This document shows, piece by piece, positions 1 to 7,644 of a stretch of 64,000 bases of DNA. This DNA is from Reyranella sp. (GTDB lineage Bacteria > Pseudomonadota > Alphaproteobacteria > Reyranellales > Reyranellaceae). How positions within the stretch are numbered: position 1 is the first letter of the stretch; every line of letters starts with the position of its first letter. The stretch lies in contig NZ_JAFKJN010000028.1 of the NCBI RefSeq assembly GCF_017305915.1, positions 1 to 64,000 of the forward strand, in the 5' to 3' direction. The notes below the pieces were generated by a model. The model was not told the DNA's origin. It did no database searches and was given only the letters and a program-made list of their open reading frames with translations. The translations under genes and the position numbers were made by a program.

Positions 1-3000
1 TCCGCCGCCCGGCGGCGTGCTGCTGACGGTCGCGCGCCTGCCGAGGCCGTCGTAGGTGAAGGCGGTCGCCTTGCCGCTGACGCCGGGATAGCCGATGCCG
101 ACCAGCCGGTTCTCGGCGTCCCAGGCGTAGCTGCGCTGGCCGTCGGCGGTGAGGTTGCCGTTGGCGTCGAAGGTCAGCGCCTGGCCGGAGAGGTTGGTGA
201 GCTGGTTGAGGCTGTTGTAGGTCGCGGCCTGGCTGCCGGCCGCGGGGTAGACGGAAGCGGCGTCGCTGCTCTCGGTGATGCTGGTGATGAAGTTCTCGGG
301 AGTGGTGGTGTAGGTGAAGTTGGAGAACTGGCCTGATGTGAGGCCGGTGTTGGCGATGCCTGAGAGCCTGCGGTCGCCGGTGTTGCCGAGGTAGCTCCAG
401 GTGGTGGCGAGGGTGGCGCTGGCGCGCTGGCGGCTGGTGATCTGGTCGGTCTGGCCGAGATAGCCCAGGGTGAAGGTGCCGAGGTCGCTGGCATGGACCG
501 AGAGGCGGCCCAGCGCGTCGTACTGGAAGGTCTCGGCGCCGGCGCCCTGGACGGTGCGCGAGCTGAGCCGGCCGAGCGCGTCGTAGGCCGAGGCGATGGC
601 GCTCGAGGGCAACGGCCCCGCGTCCTGCTGCAGCTGCAGGGCGCCCGGCGCGCCGATCGGGACGTAGGCGTACTGCCGTGTGCCGGTGCCGTCGGTCATC
701 GCGGTCAGCCGCGGGAACCAGGGATCCCAGGCGAAGCTGACGTTGGGGGTGGGGTTGACGGCGCCGGTGTAAGTGATGGCTGTCAGCCGGTCGTCCCCAG
801 CGTAGGCATAGGTCTTCACCTGCGACAGTGCGTCGGTCACCGACTTCAGCCGGCTGGTCGTGGTTTCGTAGGCGTAGGCGACGGTGCTGGTGTCGGGATA
901 CTGCTTCGAGGTCAGCCGGCCCTGCACGTCGTAGGCCCATTGCGTGACGTTCGTCTTGGGGTCGGTGAGGCTGCTGATCTGGCCGTTGCGGTTGTAGCCG
1001 TACTGGGTCTGCGCCGCGCGCGGATCGGTGACCGAGGTCAGCCGGCGGTTGGCGTCGTAGGCGTAGGTCCAGGTGTTGAGCTGCCGGTCGGTGTAGCGCG
1101 CCAGATCGAGCCTGTCGTACGTGTAGCTTTCGAACGTGCCGTCGGGATAGGTCTTCTTCGTGATGCGATCGGCGGCGTCGTAGTCGTAGGTGACGGTCCA
1201 GCCTTCGGAATCGGTGAAGGTCCTCACCCGGGCAAGCGAGTCGTAGGTGTAGGTCGCCGCGATCAGGTTGTTGGCGTTGGTGACGGTCGAGAGATTGAAC
1301 GAACCGTCGTACTGGTAGGTCGTCTTCTGGCCGAGCGGGTTGGTCACCGACGTGAGCTGGCCGACGGCATTGTAGGCGAAGGCCGTCGTCTGCCCCGCGG
1401 CATCGGTGTAGAAGATCGGCCGGTGCTGCGTGTTGTAGATGTACTGCGCGATCGTCGTCGCGAAGCCGTTCTCGGTGACCTGGGAGACCGCGGCGAGATC
1501 GATCTGGTTCGAGTAGCTGAAGTTGGTCGTCCGGCCCAGCGGATCGATCATCTGCGTCACGTTGAAGAAGCCGGTCGTGTCGTAGCTGAACTGCCGGACC
1601 TGGCTGGTGCCGTCGTCGAGCACGCGGCCGATTGCCGACGGCTGGCTGTAGGTGCCGCCGTTTATGGAGGCCGATTGACCCGGGTAGGTGAACCAGAGTC
1701 GATTCTCCAGGGGATACTTGACGCTTTCGAGAGCGGTGTCCTTGACCGCGGCACCGGACGGCACGTGCGTGAAATGCCGTATCCGTGCCTTGCTGTAATC
1801 GCAGCCCCCGCTCGATGTGCACCCGGCGGCCAGATAGGCATTCTTGTCCCAGTGAAAGCTGTTGCGATAGTTCAGGTAGGCGTTGGTGAGTGCGGAGGGC
1901 ATCCCGGTCGGCACGGTCGCCGACGGGTCGGTGGCGGGGGTTGAGGAAGGCTCGAGCCATTCCTCCCGCTCGCTGAAACCCATCGGATCGGTGACCTGTG
2001 CGAACCGCGGCGGCGCGCTCGTGCCGGGCGCCGTATAGGCGAATGTCGTGGTGCCGTAGGGTGTGGTCAGCGAATTGACGAGCGAGTTGGCGTCGTAGGT
2101 GACGCTCGACGTGATGCCGATGCTGTCGGTGATCGTGCTCAGCCGTCCGCTGGCGTCGTATGTGAGGGTGGCGCTTCGCCCGAAGGGGTCGGTAATCCGC
2201 GTGACCTGAAGCGGTCTGGCGGCCAGACCATAGGTCAGCGTCGTCTGGCGGCCCGTCGCATCCGTCACGGATGTAAGCCGAAGCTGGCCGTCGTATGCCA
2301 GCGCCAGGGCATTGCCCTGCGGGTCGGCGATCTTGGTGAGAAAGATCCTGCGGGGATAGCTGGCACTGCCATCCGACTGGGCATAGGTCTCGATGCTGCC
2401 GTCACCCATCCGCCGTTCGTACCTGATGGGGCTGGCCGACACGCGCACGAGGATCGAGCCATCGGTGTCCTGGGCATTGAAGCGACCGGTCGCGCTGCTG
2501 TACCCGCTGTAGGAAAACGAGCCGCCGCCGGGCAGATAGCGTGTGACGCCGTTACCGACATTGGCTGGATCGTCGGTGACGTAGCTCAGCCAGTTGAGCG
2601 TCCATTTCTGGCTGACATTGAAGAAATTGAAGTTGGCGGGCTGACTATCCTCGCGCTGGCTGTACGTGATCCTGACGCGAGCCGATGGACCGAGCGGAGG
2701 TGAATATCCGACCGGATTGTCCGACAGCGTGACACTGACACTGCTTTCCAGGATGTCATAGCCACACATGCCACCGCAGTTCTTTTTGCCATTGGCGCTA
2801 ACGTCGCCGGCATCTCCCGAGCGCGTGTCGACTGTTCCTCCCTTGCCCCAGACGGCGAGCGCTTCGGGGCGCTCGATGGGATGCCATGTGGCGGCGGTAT
2901 CCTTCGCCGGCACAAGGAAGTAGCCGCTGGCCTCGCTGTCCAGCGCCTCAGGCGTCACCCAGCGCGTACCGCCTGGAGAACCCCCATCCAGGATTTCGAA

Positions 3001-3855
3001 ACGCCCATTCCGTTCGCCGACGATTGCTGAGAAATGGCCGACCTTCCAATGCACGACCGACGGTATGGGCACGGGCTCACTGGGCTTGCGGAATATCGGC
3101 CGTGTGTCGAACTGCGCGCGCTCCGCCAGTTCCTGCAGATCGGCGAGGTTGGTGCCTTGGCGGGACACCGGATGCCATCGCAGAAACCTGATCCTTTCTT
3201 CCGGCAGACCAGCCGTCCGCGCCAGGGACCGCAGGGCGAGCGGCCCGCAGTTGAACAGGTCTCGCGACGCTTTGTCGACGAGGTTCAAATTCTCCCTCGC
3301 GACTTGCACCAGCTCCGTGGCCGAGCCGCCGATCGGCCGGTCACCGATTTGATCGAACAGGGCGGCGACGCGGTCGAAGTGCCCGAGCGCTGCCTCCAGC
3401 CGCAGCAACTCGCCAATCGCCCGATCGACCAAGGCCTTGGCCTGCGGATCGGTCGCCGACTTGCCGATCTGCCAGGCCTGCTCCCACGCTAGCAGAGCCT
3501 TGGAGAGGTGGCCGTAATGCAGGTACAGCAGGCCAAGATTGGTAAGGACGGATGCATTCCACGCGGATTGCGGGTGTTCGCCGAGAAATCCGGTGAAGCT
3601 GCTGAAGTCGTCGATCTGGGCCCGCTTCCCATATGCCGCGAGTGCCCGCGCCAAGGCGGCATCCTCGGTCGGCGTCGTCGCGGCCGCTCGTACGAGTGGC
3701 TCGGCGAGGCGCGCCGCATCGATGGTCTCGCTAACGGCAGGCTCGGTCGCGGCGACCGCGATTTGGCCGTCCTGCGGCAGCTGCGTGATAAGCCAGAGCA
3801 CAGCTCCGGCAACGGCGAACCTCGCCAGGATTCCTGAGACTCGCTTGCCTGTCAT
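1..3855 (-). CDS. Rhs/YD-repeat protein with N-terminal C39-like cysteine peptidase domain (C-terminus beyond window)
   Basis: The reading frame is open for 1285 codons from ATG at 3855 to the left edge, so the C-terminus, where Rhs proteins usually carry a toxin or variable tip, is not visible. In order I see a basic start with a hydrophobic stretch (about residues 11-25, signal or anchor), a helical TPR-like part (85-170), a papain-like region with Cys203 in FNCGPLALRSL, His274 in HWKVGHFSAIV and Asp290 in FEILDG (the C39 pattern), a beta-rich entry part from about 340, then many YD repeats, for example FTYDGLGRR at the edge. Rhs proteins form a hollow beta cocoon around a C-terminal cargo. 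The C39 part could process the protein itself or a partner; that is inference. The start lies 19 bp after the mini YD gene, last in a five-gene operon, with only a weak GAGAG ribosome site. GC is lower than in most of the window. Confidence 0.85.
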   Translation of the reverse strand, partial: MTGKRVSGILARFAVAGAVLWLITQLPQDGQIAVAATEPAVSETIDAARLAEPLVRAAATTPTEDAALARALAAYGKRAQIDDFSSFTGFLGEHPQSAWNASVLTNLGLLYLHYGHLSKALLAWEQAWQIGKSATDPQAKALVDRAIGELLRLEAALGHFDRVAALFDQIGDRPIGGSATELVQVARENLNLVDKASRDLFNCGPLALRSLARTAGLPEERIRFLRWHPVSRQGTNLADLQELAERAQFDTRPIFRKPSEPVPIPSVVHWKVGHFSAIVGERNGRFEILDGGSPGGTRWVTPEALDSEASGYFLVPAKDTAATWHPIERPEALAVWGKGGTVDTRSGDAGDVSANGKKNCGGMCGYDILESSVSVTLSDNPVGYSPPLGPSARVRITYSQREDSQPANFNFFNVSQKWTLNWLSYVTDDPANVGNGVTRYLPGGGSFSYSGYSSATGRFNAQDTDGSILVRVSASPIRYERRMGDGSIETYAQSDGSASYPRRIFLTKIADPQGNALALAYDGQLRLTSVTDATGRQTTLTYGLAARPLQVTRITDPFGRSATLTYDASGRLSTITDSIGITSSVTYDANSLVNSLTTPYGTTTFAYTAPGTSAPPRFAQVTDPMGFSEREEWLEPSSTPATDPSATVPTGMPSALTNAYLNYRNSFHWDKNAYLAAGCTSSGGCDYSKARIRHFTHVPSGAAVKDTALESVKYPLENRLWFTYPGQSASINGGTYSQPSAIGRVLDDGTSQVRQFSYDTTGFFNVTQMIDPLGRTTNFSYSNQIDLAAVSQVTENGFATTIAQYIYNTQHRPIFYTDAAGQTTAFAYNAVGQLTSVTNPLGQKTTYQYDGSFNLSTVTNANNLIAATYTYDSLARVRTFTDSEGWTVTYDYDAADRITKKTYPDGTFESYTYDRLDLARYTDRQLNTWTYAYDANRRLTSVTDPRAAQTQYGYNRNGQISSLTDPKTNVTQWAYDVQGRLTSKQYPDTSTVAYAYETTTSRLKSVTDALSQVKTYAYAGDDRLTAITYTGAVNPTPNVSFAWDPWFPRLTAMTDGTGTRQYAYVPIGAPGALQLQQDAGPLPSSAIASAYDALGRLSSRTVQGAGAETFQYDALGRLSVHASDLGTFTLGYLGQTDQITSRQRASATLATTWSYLGNTGDRRLSGIANTGLTSGQFSNFTYTTTPENFITSITESSDAASVYPAAGSQAATYNSLNQLTNLSGQALTFDANGNLTADGQRSYAWDAENRLVGIGYPGVSGKATAFTYDGLGRRATVSSTPPGGG

Positions 3856-3874
3856 GGTTCGCTCTCGCAGCGTC

Positions 3875-4147
3875 CTATGGAGTCCAATAGAAACAGCCGA
3901 AGGTGCCGGTGCCCCAGGTCGGTGTCGTCGGCGCGCCACCGGAGCTGATGACCTGGGATGTGCGGTTGCCGCTGGCGTCGTAGGCGTAGACGACGCAAGC
4001 GCCGTTGTCGTAACGCGCGGTGCGCACGCGGCCCGTCTCGTCGTAGGTGAAGGCGGTGGAGGCCGCCAGCAGTGCCCCAGGTGCCGCGACAGCGACTACG
4101 GTCGCCAGCAAGCGGATCGCACGCCGTCCTGTGAGGCGTTGCACCAT
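3875..4147 (-). CDS. Small exported YD-repeat protein
   Basis: A 90-residue protein with a signal peptide (hydrophobic core about residues 12-30 ending ALLAAS) and then about two YD units (AFTYDETGRVRTARYD and VVYAYDASGNRTSQV). It ends in a Gly/Thr/Trp-rich tail with a second cysteine (GTFGCFYWTP). The ATG overlaps the TGA of the upstream gene by one base, so translation is probably coupled. A longer reading of this frame exists, but the upstream part runs through the neighbouring gene and has no signal peptide, so I chose the start at 4147. It looks like one turn of an Rhs shell made as a separate exported protein. Function is unknown. Its place between the three exported paralogues and the giant Rhs gene suggests that it works with the Rhs protein. 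Confidence 0.75.
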   Translation of the reverse strand: MVQRLTGRRAIRLLATVVAVAAPGALLAASTAFTYDETGRVRTARYDNGACVVYAYDASGNRTSQVISSGGAPTTPTWGTGTFGCFYWTP

Positions 4148-5103
4148 CAGTTTTGCGTCCACGACATGAGCGTGCCGATTGTCTGGCCGCCTTCCGGATC
4201 GATATAGAAGATCACGTTCTTGTAGCCACTGGCGCCCAAGAATCCCGCGGCTTTGGTGGTTGAAAAAAGAACGACGAAGTTTGCGCCATCCTGACTGAAG
4301 GCGAAGGACACGTTTGTCCCGTCGTCTGCGATCTGCAGCCACATCGGCTGAGCGAAGGCATTATTGCTGCTCGTGAAATCCACACCGGAAAAGCTGGTAG
4401 GGGTGTTGAACCTCACGATCTGAAAGCCGGGGGTGCCCGCGGGAAGGGCAAAATTGATCGTATGCAGTTTGCTAGTGCCGTCATACCAGCCGATGCCAAC
4501 GCCATTGTTGCCTGTGGCGCTCCGAGTCGCTGCGACCAGGGCCGTTATCGTATAGGGCGTAACAGGCGCGGCCTTGAAGCGGCCGGCGATGTTGATACTC
4601 GCGCCGGCACTCGGGGCAGTGATCGCCAATCCGATTGCACTGTCCGTCGCGATGGCGCTTCCTTGATTGAGCCATGTGGCAAGGCCCGTGTTGGACGTCG
4701 TGGGTGTCGCCGACATGACCTGTCGGTACAACCCCTTCGCTCCCGTCAGACTGGTGGCGCCAACGGTGATCGAGCCTGGCCCGTTGGAGATAGAAATTCC
4801 GGATCCTGCCGTCAGGGTCTGCGCTTGAGGGGCATTGCCTGTCGAGCCGATGACGATCTGCCCGTTAGTCAGGGGTCCAACGCCGCCCAGCGCTCCGCTG
4901 CCTGCGTTGTATTGGACCGAGTTCGCGCTCCCGCCAGGCGAGATGCAAGCAATCAGCGCATTGAAGTTCGCCATCACCTTGGAAGCATCGGCGGGCTGAC
5001 CGTTCGCGATAGTGTAAGGCAGGGTGCATTGGGCTCGAGCGGCCGGCTGAACCGCTAGAAGACCGACGAAACCTGCGATTAGCGCGCTCCAGCGATGTCC
5101 CAT
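4147..5103 (-). CDS. Exported tail-fibre/lectin-like protein, paralogue 3
   Basis: 318 residues: a signal peptide (about 1-25), then QCTLPY and a helical segment ending ALIACI, which leaves two cysteines conserved in all three paralogues. A Gly/Thr/Ser-rich beta segment (GPLTNGQIVIGSTGN, LTAGSGISISNGPGSIT) resembles repeats of phage tail fibres and trimeric adhesins. The C-terminal 180 residues look like a beta-sandwich of lectin type (GIGWYDG, MWLQIADDGTNVSFAFSQDG, closing LMSWTQN). The start is ATG at 5103; the frame extends upstream only into the previous gene. Its TGA overlaps the ATG of the mini YD gene. It is probably secreted and binds a surface or the Rhs partner; the lectin idea rests on fold-like pattern only. 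No enzymatic motif is seen. Confidence 0.8.
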   Translation of the reverse strand: MGHRWSALIAGFVGLLAVQPAARAQCTLPYTIANGQPADASKVMANFNALIACISPGGSANSVQYNAGSGALGGVGPLTNGQIVIGSTGNAPQAQTLTAGSGISISNGPGSITVGATSLTGAKGLYRQVMSATPTTSNTGLATWLNQGSAIATDSAIGLAITAPSAGASINIAGRFKAAPVTPYTITALVAATRSATGNNGVGIGWYDGTSKLHTINFALPAGTPGFQIVRFNTPTSFSGVDFTSSNNAFAQPMWLQIADDGTNVSFAFSQDGANFVVLFSTTKAAGFLGASGYKNVIFYIDPEGGQTIGTLMSWTQN

Positions 5104-5114
5104 GTCTTGCTCTT

Positions 5115-6071
5115 CTAGTTCTGAGCCCACGACATCAGGGTGCCGACGGTCTTGGCAGCGCCAAGCGGCATAACGGTCATGACAAGGTTGCTGTAGCCCG
5201 TGGTCCCGAGCCATCCCGTTGACTTGGCAGCAGTGAACACGGGCAGGAAATTTGCGCCGTCCTGACTGAAGCCGAATGAGACATTCGTGCCGTCATCGGC
5301 GATCTGCAGCCAAATTGGTTGGGAAAATGCGTTTACCGGCGTTAGGAACGGAGTAGAACTGAAAGAGGTCGCGCTGTTCCAGTTCGTGACCTCAACATAG
5401 TTGGCGCCACCGCTATAGGTCGCGAGATCGATGACCTGCAGCTTGTCGCTGCCGTTGTACCAGCCGATCCCGACGTGGTTGAAGTACGTGCTGCTGCGGG
5501 TGGCTGCGACCAGAACGTTGATCTTGTAGGGAGGAGACGGCGCTGTGCCATAGCGCGCCATAACCGCGGTGCCGGCCGATATGGGGGCGGTGATCGCCAG
5601 GCCCGTGGGACTATCGCTGACGGTTGCCGCTGACTGGTTGAGCCAGTTGGTGAGGCCCGTGCTGGTCGATGTCGGCGTTGCCGACATAACCTGCCGGTAG
5701 AGACCGTTCAGGCCGACCGTGCCGGTCGAAGAAAGCGTGATGCTTCCTGCTACATTGGCGATCGAAATGCCCGTGCCGGCCGTCAAGGTCTGCGCCTGCG
5801 GCGGGTTACCGGTCGAGCCGATGACGACTTGTCCATCGGTGAGCGGACCCACGCCGCCGAGCACGCCGCCACCGGAATTGTATTGGATGGCGTTGGTCGA
5901 CCCGCCGGGGGTGAGGCAGCTCAGCAGAGCATTGAAGTTCGCCATCACTTGCGTGGCATCGGCCGTCTGACCATTGGTGAAGGTGTAGGGCAGGGCGCAT
6001 TGCGCCTTCGCGGCGCTGCCAAAGAGCAGCCCCGCCGCAGCAATGAGACCGAGACCTGACAATGGTCGCAT
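5115..6071 (-). CDS. Exported tail-fibre/lectin-like protein, paralogue 2
   Basis: 318 residues with the same plan as its neighbours: a signal peptide ending near SAAKAQ, QCALPYTFTNGQTADATQVM, ANFNALLSCL, the fibre-like segment GPLTDGQVVIGSTGN, then a lectin-like C-terminal domain with GIGWYNGSDKL, IWLQIADDGTNVSFGFSQDG and a closing LMSWAQN. The most divergent part is the middle of the C-terminal domain (about residues 190-240), where binding specificity might lie. ATG at 6071, 21 bp after the first paralogue; it ends 11 bp before the third. The tandem order and similar lengths point to local duplication. Function unknown; secretion is well supported, ligand binding is inferred. Confidence 0.8.
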   Translation of the reverse strand: MRPLSGLGLIAAAGLLFGSAAKAQCALPYTFTNGQTADATQVMANFNALLSCLTPGGSTNAIQYNSGGGVLGGVGPLTDGQVVIGSTGNPPQAQTLTAGTGISIANVAGSITLSSTGTVGLNGLYRQVMSATPTSTSTGLTNWLNQSAATVSDSPTGLAITAPISAGTAVMARYGTAPSPPYKINVLVAATRSSTYFNHVGIGWYNGSDKLQVIDLATYSGGANYVEVTNWNSATSFSSTPFLTPVNAFSQPIWLQIADDGTNVSFGFSQDGANFLPVFTAAKSTGWLGTTGYSNLVMTVMPLGAAKTVGTLMSWAQN

Positions 6072-6092
6072 GTTCGTTGCTCCAGCCCTTTG

Positions 6093-7058
6093 TTAGGTCT
6101 GAGTCCAGGACAGGATCGTTGCCAAAGTCCGGCTGCCGCGCGGATCGGCGAAAAAGATCACGTTGCTATAACCGATGGCGCCCAAAAAACCCGATGACTT
6201 CGCCACTGAGAACAGCTGTACGAAATTCAGGCCGTCTTGGCTGAATCTGAACGCCGCGTTCGTTCCGTCGTCGGAGACCTGCAGCCAGATCGGCTGGGCG
6301 AAGGCGTTCATCGCGCTCGTCACGTCGGTGGCGCTGAACGTCGTCACATTGGTCCATTTGTTGACGGCGAGGTACGGCGCGCCGTTGTTGATCTGGTAGG
6401 ACAGCAGATGGAGCTTGGCGCTGCCGTCATACCAGCCAATGCCGACACCGTTTAACGTGTTGCTGTAGCGCGTCGCGGCCACGAGCGCGGTGACCGTATA
6501 CGGCGTCGAGGGCGAGGCCTTGAAACGGCCGGTGAGGTTGGTCGACGTGCCGCTCGTTGGAGCGTCGATGCAGACGCCGACGGTGCTATCGCTGACCGCG
6601 GCCGAACCTTGGTTCAACCAACTCGTCAGGCCGGTAATCGAAGCGGTGGGCGTGTCGGACATCATTTGCCGATACAGGCCCGTGCCCCCGACAGCGCTCG
6701 TCGCCGCGATCGCAATGCTGCCGGCACCATTGGTGATCTGGATGCCATCCCCCGCAGCAAGACCTTGGGGCTGAGGCGGATTGCCAGACGATCCAATCAC
6801 GAGCTGGCCGTTGGTGAGTGGGCTGATACCCGCCAGAGTTCCGCCGCCGCCGTTGATCTGGATCGAGTTGGTCGGGTTGTTGCGCGCGCTGATGCACTTT
6901 GCGAGCGCGTTGAAGTTGGCCGTCAGCTTCATCGCGTCGGAGAGGTCGGCATTCGTCAGTTGATAAGGCAATGTGCACTGGGCATGGGCCGATGCACCTA
7001 TACCCCACACGACCCAAAGCAGCGCCGAAACGAAAGTGACACAACTCGTTCGCCGCAT
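6093..7058 (-). CDS. Exported tail-fibre/lectin-like protein, paralogue 1 (first gene of the Rhs operon)
   Basis: 321 residues from ATG at 7058; a GTG at 7091 would add 11 residues in front of the signal peptide and is less likely. Signal peptide to about residue 26 (GASAHAQ), then QCTLPYQLTNADLSDAMK, ANFNALAKCI, the fibre-like GPLTNGQ-type segment (here SPLTNGQLVIGSSGN) and the same C-terminal beta domain (GIGWYDGSAKL, IWLQVSDDGTNAAFRFSQDG, ILSWTQT). It is the most divergent of the three and the first in the operon. Upstream is a non-coding region with a perfect palindrome about 110 bp away, a candidate operator. Role unknown; probably a secreted binding protein acting with the Rhs protein. 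Confidence 0.8.
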   Translation of the reverse strand: MRRTSCVTFVSALLWVVWGIGASAHAQCTLPYQLTNADLSDAMKLTANFNALAKCISARNNPTNSIQINGGGGTLAGISPLTNGQLVIGSSGNPPQPQGLAAGDGIQITNGAGSIAIAATSAVGGTGLYRQMMSDTPTASITGLTSWLNQGSAAVSDSTVGVCIDAPTSGTSTNLTGRFKASPSTPYTVTALVAATRYSNTLNGVGIGWYDGSAKLHLLSYQINNGAPYLAVNKWTNVTTFSATDVTSAMNAFAQPIWLQVSDDGTNAAFRFSQDGLNFVQLFSVAKSSGFLGAIGYSNVIFFADPRGSRTLATILSWTQT

Positions 7059-7166
7059 GCTGCTAAACCTGTACTGGTTTCTTGCGCTCACACGATTTCA
7101 AAGAATGCAGCGCCGTGCACGACTCATTCGCGCATGGCTTGGCGCCTGATTCAGTAGAGAACGAAA

Positions 7167-7181
7167 GGATTGTTACAATCC
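7167..7181. promoter_or_regulatory. Perfect 7+1+7 palindrome, candidate operator of the Rhs operon
   Basis: GGATTGTTACAATCC is a perfect inverted repeat with a one-base centre, 109 bp upstream of the first gene of the Rhs operon. On the minus strand its right half overlaps TTGTAA, which could be a -35 element with a weak TACTGA 16 bp downstream. The regulator is not identified. Confidence 0.4.
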
Positions 7182-7373
7182 ATCGTACCAACGGCGCGCT
7201 GTGGAGAACCTGCCGTTGTCCGGCGGCGAATGACGTTCGTCTTGGGTCGGTTACGCGAGCCGGATTTTCTTTATTGTAAGAAATAAATCCTGCTCTTGCG
7301 TTCCCTCGCAATTGTTGGTGAATCCGCGGTCGCGAGCGTGGGCGGCCCTCAGGTGCTTCCACGCTCAACGCCC

Positions 7374-7499
7374 ATTATGGGCAATGGAACGCGAATCGCC
7401 CCTTGATTCCATTGACGAAGACTCTAGGCCAATGCCCATAATAGGTGTTCGGCGTGAGTTGGTGCAGAGTCGCGTCCATGACGATGCACGCCATGCGCC
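7374..7499 (+). repeat. Structured intergenic repeat, copy 1
   Basis: Outer inverted arms ATTATGGGCAATGG (7374-7387) and CCAATGCCCATAAT (7429-7442) pair with one mismatch and enclose an inner GAATC/GATTC hairpin (7393-7409). A conserved tail beginning ATAGGTGTTCGGCG follows. A second copy lies at 30908-31025. The two copies differ mostly in loops and keep both stems, so the unit is probably either a mobile palindromic element or a structured RNA. Confidence 0.65.
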
Positions 7500-7644
7500 C
7501 GGGATGTCGCCCGACCGCCCTCTTGGACGGTTGGGCGCGCGCGACCTCTACCACCTATGGTGTCGATCGGCGGCGGCCGGCAGATAGCGCTGTTAGCGCT
7601 AGTGCGCTACCCCATCGGGGAACGCGCAATCGACAGGCAAGCCA

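Larger units (their letters stand above)
7059..7644. other. 586-bp non-coding region between the Rhs operon and the FAD oxidoreductase gene
   Basis: No convincing coding frame. The region separates divergent genes and should hold both promoters. It contains the palindrome at 7167-7181, an AT-rich stretch at 7268-7292, and copy 1 of a structured repeat at 7374-7499. Short open frames here do not keep their frame between the two copies of the repeat, which argues against a peptide. Confidence 0.7.

Noticed and set aside
493..1944. Long plus-strand reading frame of 483 codons opposite the Rhs gene
   Set aside because: It is antisense to the YD repeats, lacks recognisable motifs and is rich in Arg/Gly/Val as expected from GC-rich complementary sequence.
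1..7058. Prophage tail region
   Set aside because: The fibre-like proteins have signal peptides and no phage structural, lysis or integrase genes are nearby, so a secreted bacterial system fits better.
7312..7587. Possible peptide gene inside structured repeat copy 1
   Set aside because: Copy 2 differs by a one-base length change that shifts the frame, while base pairing is kept; this favours an RNA or DNA structure.
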